Positions 59,341 through 64,000 of a stretch of 64,000 nt of DNA are shown one piece after another. Numbering within the stretch: position 1 is the stretch's first letter; each line of letters begins with the position of its first letter. Source of the stretch: an uncultured Collinsella sp. (lineage in GTDB: Bacteria; Actinomycetota; Coriobacteriia; Coriobacteriales; Coriobacteriaceae). The stretch spans positions 186,001-250,000 of the forward strand of contig CATXID010000002.1 of the NCBI GenBank assembly GCA_958369225.1, read 5' to 3'. The translations under genes were made by a program, and so were the position numbers. The notes below the pieces were generated by a model that worked only from the letters and a program-made list of their open reading frames with translations, was not told where the DNA came from and did no database searches.

Positions 59341-61524
59341 ACCCTGGTTCCAGAATTGGGTACCGATGTAGCCGCACGTACGACGAGCGACGTTCATCTT
59401 CTCCTGGTCGCGGTTGCCGCAGTTGGGGCACTCCCACACCAGCTTGCCATCGTCCTCAACAATCTTGATCTCGCCATCGTAGCCGCACACCTGGCAGTAA
59501 TCGCTCTTGGTGTTGAGCTCGGCGTACATGATGTTGTCGTAGATGTACTGCATCACGCGAATGACAGCCTTGAGGTTGTCCTGCATGTTGGGGACCTCAA
59601 CGTAGGAGATAGCACCGCCCGGCGAAAGCTGCTGGAACATACCCTCGAACTTAAGCTTATCGAAGGCATCGATCTCCTCGGACACGTGGACGTGATAGCT
59701 GTTGGTAATGTAGCCCTTGTCCGTCACGCCCGGGATAATGCCAAAACGGCGCTGCAGGCACTTGGCGAACTTGTAGGTCGTCGACTCCAACGGCGTACCG
59801 TACAGCGAGAAATCGATATCGCTTTCGGCCTTCCACTCGGCGCACTTGTCATTCATGCGCTGCATGACGGCCATGGCAAACGGCGTGCCCTCCTTCTCGG
59901 TGTGGCTGTGACCCGTCATGTACTTGACGCACTCATACAGGCCGGCATACCCCAGGCTGATGGTAGAGTAGCCGCCCACGAGCAGCTTATCGATCGTCTC
60001 GCCCTTCTTCAGACGAGCGAGGGCGCCGTACTGCCACAAAATCGGTGCGGCGTCAGAGAGCGTACCCATCAGGCGCTCATGACGGCACAGCAGGGCACGG
60101 TGGCACAGCTCAAGGCGCTCGTCGAAGATCTTCCAGAACTTGTCCATGTCCTGATGCGAGCTCAGCGCGACATCGGGCAGGTTGATGGTCACAACACCCT
60201 GGTTAAAGCGGCCATAGTACTTAGGTTTGGTCGAGTCATAGTTCAGCGCGTTGGCGACATTGTTAAAGCCGTTGCCCGAGCGGTCGGGCGTCAAGAAGCT
60301 GCGGCAACCCATGCAGGTGTAGCAATCGCCGTTGCCGGCGGTCTCGCCCTTAGACAGCTTGAGCTCGCGCATCTTCTTCTCGGAGATGTAGTCGGGCACC
60401 ATGCGCTTGGCGGTGCACTTGGCAGCAAGCTGGGTCAGGTAGAAGTACGGGGAATTCTCGTGAACGTTATCGTCCTCGAGTACATAGATAAGCTTGGGGA
60501 ATGCCGGGGTAATCCACACACCGGCTTCGTTCTTAACGCCCTCGTAGCGCTGGCGAAGCGTCTCCTCCACGATCATGGCAAGGTCGTGCTTCTCCTGCGG
60601 CGTACGGGCCTCGTTAAGATACATAAAGACCGTCACGAACGGCGCCTGGCCATTCGTGGTCATAAGGGTCACGACCTGATACTGAATCGTCTGGACGCCG
60701 CGACGGATCTCGTCACGCAGGCGATCCTCAACGACTTCGCGAACCTTCTCGGCAGACGCAGAGACGCCAAGCTCATCGAGCTCGCGGGCAACCTCGCCGC
60801 GAATCTTCTGACGGCTCACCTCAACAAAGGGGGCAAGATGGGTCAGCGAGATAGACTGGCCGCCGTACTGGGAGGAAGCAACCTGGGCGATAATCTGCGT
60901 CGCGATGTTGCAGGCAGTCGAGAAGCTGTGCGGCTTCTCGATCAGCGTGCCCGAGATAACGGTGCCGTTCTGGAGCATGTCCTCCAGGTTCACCAGATCG
61001 CAGTTGTGCATGTGCTGAGCAAAGTAGTCGGAATCGTGGAAGTGAATCAGGCCCTCATTGTGGGCATCCACGATCTCCTGGGGCAGCAGCACGCGCTGGG
61101 TCAGGTCCTTGGAAATCTCGCCGGCCATATAGTCGCGCTGAACGGAGTTGACGGTCGGGTTCTTGTTGGAGTTCTCCTGCTTGACCTCTTCGTTGTTGCA
61201 CTCGATCAGCGACAGGATCTTGTCGTCGGTCGTGTTCTTCTGGCGCTTCAGGCTCTGAACATAGCGATAGATGATGTAGTGGCGGGCAACCTCGTAGCAG
61301 TCGAGACGCATGATCTCGTCCTCGACCAAATCCTGGATCTCCTCGACCGAAACGGTGTGGCCCGCGTTCTCGCATGCCTCGGCGACGTTTTGCGCCGCAT
61401 AAACCACCTGGCGGTCGGTTAGACGAGAGCTCTCCTCGACCTCCAAGTTGGCGGCGCGGATGGCATTGACGATCTTATCGATGTCAAAGACAACCTCGGT
61501 GCCGCTGCGCTTGATGATCTTCAT
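59302..61524 (-). CDS. nrdD: Anaerobic (class III) ribonucleoside-triphosphate reductase
   Basis: 740 residues. Supplies dNTPs under anaerobiosis. The N-terminal ATP-cone starts MKIIKRSGTEVVFDIDKIVNAI. The barrel has GDCYTCMGCRSFLTPD (active-site cysteines). The C-terminus carries the zinc site (CQVCGYDG and CPNCGNRD) and the glycyl-radical loop RTCGYIGTQFW. The ATG at 61524 has an AGAGGCAAGAGG site. A promoter with NrdR boxes lies upstream; nrdG is downstream. Confidence 0.96.
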   Translation of the reverse strand: MKIIKRSGTEVVFDIDKIVNAIRAANLEVEESSRLTDRQVVYAAQNVAEACENAGHTVSVEEIQDLVEDEIMRLDCYEVARHYIIYRYVQSLKRQKNTTDDKILSLIECNNEEVKQENSNKNPTVNSVQRDYMAGEISKDLTQRVLLPQEIVDAHNEGLIHFHDSDYFAQHMHNCDLVNLEDMLQNGTVISGTLIEKPHSFSTACNIATQIIAQVASSQYGGQSISLTHLAPFVEVSRQKIRGEVARELDELGVSASAEKVREVVEDRLRDEIRRGVQTIQYQVVTLMTTNGQAPFVTVFMYLNEARTPQEKHDLAMIVEETLRQRYEGVKNEAGVWITPAFPKLIYVLEDDNVHENSPYFYLTQLAAKCTAKRMVPDYISEKKMRELKLSKGETAGNGDCYTCMGCRSFLTPDRSGNGFNNVANALNYDSTKPKYYGRFNQGVVTINLPDVALSSHQDMDKFWKIFDERLELCHRALLCRHERLMGTLSDAAPILWQYGALARLKKGETIDKLLVGGYSTISLGYAGLYECVKYMTGHSHTEKEGTPFAMAVMQRMNDKCAEWKAESDIDFSLYGTPLESTTYKFAKCLQRRFGIIPGVTDKGYITNSYHVHVSEEIDAFDKLKFEGMFQQLSPGGAISYVEVPNMQDNLKAVIRVMQYIYDNIMYAELNTKSDYCQVCGYDGEIKIVEDDGKLVWECPNCGNRDQEKMNVARRTCGYIGTQFWNQGRTEEIRDRVLHL

Positions 61525-61749
61525 CCTCTTGCCTCTTTCGCGTCGTAGCCTCATTGCGCTTCAGAGCCAAACGATGCCCGGCAGGGCTTGCCCCTGTCTT
61601 GCGGCGCCGTCGCGCAATCTGTGTTCTCGATAAACCATAAGTCCTCATGCGGACAATCCTCGCGGCCGATCAAGCGGCTCAAAGGCGTGTCCAAATGGGG
61701 CGAATAAGGTCTTCGTTCTCTGTCCGCCATCTATCATACGACAAAGACG

Positions 61750-61797
61750 CATCTATATCCTGTATTCTTTTTTTAGTTCAAACACAACATATAGTGT
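61750..61797 (-). promoter_or_regulatory. nrdD promoter with two NrdR boxes
   Basis: ACACAACATATAGTGT (61782-61797) fits the NrdR consensus very well. A weaker box (CATCTATATCCTGTAT, 61750-61765) lies exactly 32 bases away, the usual three-turn spacing. -35 TTGAAC (61776-61781) and -10 TATAGA (61752-61757) on the minus strand with an 18-base spacer are overlapped by these boxes. The rest of the leader down to 61525 shows no gene. Confidence 0.7.
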
Positions 61798-61898
61798 TTC
61801 AGCAGGTCAAAGCAATTGGTCATTTTGCAGACGCATTATAAATGAGGGGTATTTGACAAGTCGGTAAAACGTTACCAACACGGCTACCTGCATGGCAG

Positions 61899-62036
61899 TT
61901 ATAAAACGCCCTTAGTCAAGCCGCTGACAAATCCTACCAAAACCAAGCCGCTCACGCCAAAATAATCCAAAAGATTGCGCTTGACCAACATGTTGCGGTC
62001 ACGCTCGGTCAGGACGTATGCAATCAGCCAGTGCCC
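61899..62036 (-). pseudogene. Fragment of a membrane-protein gene
   Basis: 45 codons open from a stop at 62037-62039 to TAA at 61899-61901. The translation, GHWLIAYVLTERDRNM then LVKRNLLDYFGVSGLVLVGF, looks like the end of an integral membrane protein, but there is no start codon with a ribosome binding site; an internal ATG at 61991 gives only 30 residues. Probably a gene remnant. The remaining bases of 61802-62104 hold no other recognisable feature. Confidence 0.3.
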
Positions 62037-62104
62037 CTACGGGATGCAAAGATCATCGCACGCGGATCTTGAGTTCAATATCTGGTGCCACATTTGACGA
62101 CATA

Positions 62105-62138
62105 AAACAAAACAGCCCAGAGACATAGTCTCTGGGCT
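62105..62138 (-). terminator. Terminator of the tRNA-Gly/tRNA-Val unit
   Basis: AGCCCAGAGAC pairs with GTCTCTGGGCT over ATA, followed on the minus strand by GTTTTGTTTT, 10 bases past tRNA-Val. Confidence 0.9.
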
Positions 62139-62147
62139 GCGAACATT

Positions 62148-62222
62148 TGGTGGGCGTTAGAAGATTTGAACTTCTGACCTCTTCCGTGTCAGGGAAGCGC
62201 TCTCCCCCTGAGCTAAACGCCC
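62148..62222 (-). tRNA. tRNA-Val (GAC)
   Basis: 75 nt including encoded CCA. Acceptor GGGCGTT pairs with AACGCCC; anticodon loop CTGACAC; T loop GTTCAAATC. Starts 3 bases after tRNA-Gly copy 1 in the direction of transcription. Confidence 0.95.
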
Positions 62223-62225
62223 AAA

Positions 62226-62301
62226 TGGAGCGGACAACGGGGCTCGAACCCGCGACCCCAACCTTGGCAAGGTTGTGCTCTACCAACTGAGCCATGTCCG
62301 C
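62226..62301 (-). tRNA. tRNA-Gly (GCC), copy 1
   Basis: 76 nt with encoded CCA. Acceptor GCGGACA pairs with TGTCCGC; anticodon loop CTTGCCAAG; T loop GTTCGAGCC. Identical to copies 2 and 3. Confidence 0.95.
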
Positions 62302-62313
62302 CTGCGAGGATTT

Positions 62314-62342
62314 AATATACGGGATGATCCACCCAAATGCAA
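62314..62342 (-). promoter_or_regulatory. Promoter of the tRNA-Gly/tRNA-Val unit
   Basis: TTGCAT (62337-62342) and TATATT (62314-62319) on the minus strand with a 17-base spacer, about 12 bases before tRNA-Gly copy 1. Confidence 0.8.
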
Positions 62343-62492
62343 GAACTATTTTAAAATTATTTGAAATAGTTCCCGATACCGATGGCCCCCGCCTGCTTTG
62401 CCGTTCATTACATTGGAAGGACGGAGATCACGAGGAAATCACGAGGAAAGAGTCCCAGCAGCGAGCGGCGCCCCAGTGCCCCGCAGCGTCAA

Positions 62493-62520
62493 CAAAAAAC
62501 GCGGTTCGTTAGAACCGCGT
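62493..62520 (-). terminator. Orphan tRNA-type terminator after the tRNA-Gly remnant
   Basis: ACGCGGTTC pairs with GAACCGCGT over GTTA, followed on the minus strand by TTTTTTG. It follows the 18-base tRNA-Gly remnant, as terminators follow the intact copies. Confidence 0.8.
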
Positions 62521-62528
62521 AAGATAGT

Positions 62529-62546
62529 TGGAGCGGACAACGGGGC
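62529..62546 (-). pseudogene. 3' remnant of a fourth tRNA-Gly gene
   Basis: 18 bases, TGGAGCGGACAACGGGGC on the plus strand, are identical to the 3' end (CCA, acceptor and start of T arm) of the three intact tRNA-Gly genes. Identity stops abruptly at 62547, where a GC-rich hairpin array begins. Confidence 0.75.
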
Positions 62547-62675
62547 GTCCGCGTATCCGCTTTCGCGGATCCGCACCGGCTTCGGCCGCCTGTCGGCGTC
62601 CTCGCCAGCTCGCTACAAACGCTCCGCGTTTGCCTAACGTTCGCTCCCTCTCGGGTTCGAGCCCAAGCGACGGGT
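62547..62675. repeat. GC-rich hairpin array joined to the tRNA remnant
   Basis: About 130 bases with successive small palindromes: ATCCGC-TTTC-GCGGAT (62555-62570), CCGGC..GGCCG, GCCG/CGGC-type pairs, and CAAACGC-TCC-GCGTTTG-like arms (about 62618-62635), ending with GGGTTCGAGCCC, itself a T-arm-like sequence. No ORF. Possibly a mobile palindromic element that replaced most of a tRNA-Gly gene. Confidence 0.55.
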
Positions 62676-62679
62676 ACGA

Positions 62680-62708
62680 AAAAGCCCGGCTACCGTAGTA
62701 GTCGGGCT
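62680..62708 (-). terminator. Terminator after tRNA-Gly copy 2
   Basis: AGCCCGACTAC pairs with GTAGCCGGGCT (one mismatch), followed on the minus strand by TTTTTC. Confidence 0.75.
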
Positions 62709-62716
62709 GTTGCGCT

Positions 62717-62792
62717 TGGAGCGGACAACGGGGCTCGAACCCGCGACCCCAACCTTGGCAAGGTTGTGCTCTACCAACTGAGCCATGTCCGC
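62717..62792 (-). tRNA. tRNA-Gly (GCC), copy 2
   Basis: 76 nt, identical to copies 1 and 3, with encoded CCA. It lies downstream of tRNA-Cys, separated by a terminator-like hairpin. Confidence 0.95.
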
Positions 62793-62802
62793 ATATGTAA
62801 AA

Positions 62803-62825
62803 CAAAACGGGCGCCGGAGCGCCCG
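62803..62825 (-). terminator. Terminator-like hairpin after tRNA-Cys
   Basis: CGGGCGC-TCC-GGCGCCCG-type stem, followed on the minus strand by TTTTGTTTT, only 16 bases before tRNA-Gly copy 2. Confidence 0.75.
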
Positions 62826-62834
62826 GATGTTGCC

Positions 62835-62908
62835 TGGAGGCGAAGCCCGGATTCGAACCGGGGGTAAAGGCTTTGCAGGCCTCTGCCTTACCACTTGGCC
62901 ACTTCGCC
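62835..62908 (-). tRNA. tRNA-Cys (GCA)
   Basis: 74 nt with encoded CCA. Acceptor GGCGAAG pairs with CTTCGCC; anticodon loop CTGCAAA; T loop GTTCGAATC. Confidence 0.95.
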
Positions 62909-62909
62909 G

Positions 62910-62933
62910 AAAAAGGACCGCTTAAGACGGTCC
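62910..62933 (-). terminator. Terminator-like hairpin after tRNA-Gly copy 3
   Basis: GGACCG pairs with CGGTCC over 7 bases, followed on the minus strand by TTTTTC and then tRNA-Cys within a few bases. Confidence 0.7.
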
Positions 62934-62943
62934 GGAAATGCAA

Positions 62944-63019
62944 TGGAGCGGACAACGGGGCTCGAACCCGCGACCCCAACCTTGGCAAGGTTGTGCTCTA
63001 CCAACTGAGCCATGTCCGC
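62944..63019 (-). tRNA. tRNA-Gly (GCC), copy 3
   Basis: 76 nt, identical to copies 1 and 2. First tRNA of the cluster in the direction of transcription. Confidence 0.95.
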
Positions 63020-63031
63020 TTGCGGATTATT

Positions 63032-63060
63032 AATTTACGCGAGTTGTCCTAAAGACGCAA
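63032..63060 (-). promoter_or_regulatory. Promoter of the tRNA-Gly/Cys/Gly unit
   Basis: TTGCGT (63055-63060) and TAAATT (63032-63037) on the minus strand, 17-base spacer, about 12 bases before tRNA-Gly copy 3. Confidence 0.75.
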
Positions 63061-63124
63061 GTACTTTTTTCAAAAAAGTTGCTCAAAGCAAGTTCATGCA
63101 GGTAAATAACGCCAAGTCAAGGCG

Positions 63125-63871
63125 CTATGCGCACGATTCCAATGCTGAGCCAAACAGCTTCACCATCCGAACGCGTGTGCCGGCACCATCCGTGCGCCGA
63201 GCAACCTCAACATTATCGACGAGCATGCGCATGAGCTTGATACCACGTCCGCGTTCCTCGGATGCCACCGGCTCGCTCGCCCCATCGATAGAATAGCCAG
63301 CGCCCCGATCAAGCACCTCGAGCACAACACGGTCCCCATAGGCCTGAACCGTCAGGACGCAGCCAACACCGCCCGCATGGTCATACGCGTTACCCAATGC
63401 CTCCCCCAGTGCCAATGCGACGTCATAACGTTCATCTCGCCTCAGGGGAAGTGATTCGAGAAGCTCGGCCACACGGTGCCGATAATACGGGAGATTCTCG
63501 ATGCCTCGCCTTACTTCGACGCTCTTGCTCCATCGTGGCAACTCCCCCATCGGAATGGCGGGAATCGACTCCCGCGCCGGGCCCGCGACATGCAGGATGT
63601 CGACAAGTCGGGCAATTTCCAAAAAGCGAACGACCTCATCGGAGGCGTTAACGAGCGAAAGCAGCCCCTCATGCCTCATAAGCTCTCTGGCACGTGTAAG
63701 CAAAAACGCCAAGCCCGTCGAGTCGATAAAGCCCACGGTCTGGCAATTGATGACAACACGGCGCACGCCCCGGTCGATCAAATTATCCAACCGTCGGCGC
63801 AGTGCGGGCACCGAGGCGATGTCGATATCGCCCGGTGGCGTCAAAACCGCTATGTCATTCCACTCATTCAT
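63125..63871 (-). CDS. Fused STAS anti-anti-sigma and anti-sigma kinase protein
   Basis: 248 residues. Residues 1-105 form a STAS domain (LTPPGDIDIASVPALRRRLDNLI; phosphorylatable Ser51 in VGFIDSTGLAFLL). Residues about 125-248 are a GHKL ATPase of RsbW/SpoIIAB type: N-box LALGEALGNAYDHAGG, G1 LEVLDRGAGYS and G2 EERGRGIKLMRMLVDNVEV. These two modules normally are separate partner proteins. The ATG at 63871 lacks a strong ribosome binding site; a GTG at 63910 is possible. Probably part of a partner-switching stress or sigma-factor circuit. Confidence 0.85.
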   Translation of the reverse strand: MNEWNDIAVLTPPGDIDIASVPALRRRLDNLIDRGVRRVVINCQTVGFIDSTGLAFLLTRARELMRHEGLLSLVNASDEVVRFLEIARLVDILHVAGPARESIPAIPMGELPRWSKSVEVRRGIENLPYYRHRVAELLESLPLRRDERYDVALALGEALGNAYDHAGGVGCVLTVQAYGDRVVLEVLDRGAGYSIDGASEPVASEERGRGIKLMRMLVDNVEVARRTDGAGTRVRMVKLFGSALESCA

Positions 63872-63992
63872 ACGACCATGGTTCCCCAAAAGAGCTCGCT
63901 CGATGCACACGTTTCTTCAACCGTAGGGATTTTGCCCGTCAGGCGTCGTGACCTACGATCGACCCCGTAAAAACTCAAGGGAGACCAGCGCG

Positions 63993-64000
63993 ATGTCATC
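63993..64000 (+). CDS. Possible start of a divergent gene, cut by the window edge
   Basis: ATGTCATC at the end of the window follows AAGGGAG (63977-63983) at nine bases. Only two full codons are visible, so no product can be named. It is divergent from the STAS/anti-sigma gene. Confidence 0.35.

Noticed and set aside
59221..61422. 733-codon open frame antisense to nrdD
   Set aside because: Shadow of nrdD codons; its apparent GTG start is part of the terminator hairpin.
62226..63019. Repeated 76-bp sequences as a possible CRISPR or direct-repeat array
   Set aside because: They are three identical tRNA-Gly genes; spacing and content do not fit CRISPR, and no CRISPR array is present in the window.

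Overview
The window is high-GC, densely packed bacterial chromosome with clear Shine-Dalgarno sites, several GTG and TTG starts and almost no operon-free space. Gene content (class III anaerobic ribonucleotide reductase, lactate dehydrogenase, LPxxG-type surface anchor, gram-positive style SOS boxes, flavodoxin/DUF3793 pair, Amadori-sugar genes) points to an anaerobic gut actinobacterium of the Coriobacteriia, most likely Collinsella. That assignment is inference from gene content and style; no rRNA or marker gene is present to confirm it.

Layout. 1-9.9 kb: lactate dehydrogenase (cut by the left edge), a DapL-type aminotransferase, NAD synthase, two uncharacterised proteins, the ABC-F factor EttA and an SdpR/SdpI pair. 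9.9-11.9 kb: a short hydrophobic ORF with an opposing promoter that looks like a type I toxin-antitoxin locus, then tcdA and a TatD hydrolase. 11.9-23.3 kb: a ten-gene minus-strand catabolic operon (YfcC-type carrier, two amidohydrolases, FrlC-, FrlB- and FrlD-like proteins, a second PfkB kinase, YjbQ, BtpA/SgcQ, FGGY kinase) preceded by its GntR regulator and a perfect 23-bp palindromic operator. 23.5-30.4 kb: two HAD phosphatases, an isolated three-gene plus-strand operon (unknown helical protein, ClpP, VirD4/TraG-like ATPase) and pgi. 30.5-37.9 kb: a truncated iron alcohol dehydrogenase, an SOS-controlled Y-family polymerase with YolD, a large surface protein, a copper-type HMA protein and DUF3793/flavodoxin. 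37.9-42 kb: a polar amino acid ABC transporter and endonuclease IV. 42-49 kb: oxidoreductases, a PanE-like reductase, a secreted protein, metY with a Cys-containing leader peptide, and a divergent LysR regulator. 50-58.3 kb: housekeeping genes (rnhA, acylphosphatase, Fur, SlyD with a UreE-like partner, dipeptidase, folE/HD/folB). 58.3-62.1 kb: nrdD-nrdG with NrdR boxes. 62.1-63 kb: five tRNA genes. 63.1 kb to the right edge: a fused STAS/anti-sigma-kinase protein and the first bases of a divergent gene.

Three things stand out: the isolated ClpP-VirD4 operon with a long structured leader; the probable type I toxin-antitoxin locus next to sdpRI; and an unusual density of intergenic palindromes, including an 85-bp element present twice, a 100-nt element capped by a UUCG loop, a tRNA-Gly remnant joined to a hairpin array, and an inverted partial duplication of the nrdD 3' end. 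Many genes also have a stem-loop placed directly before the ribosome binding site.
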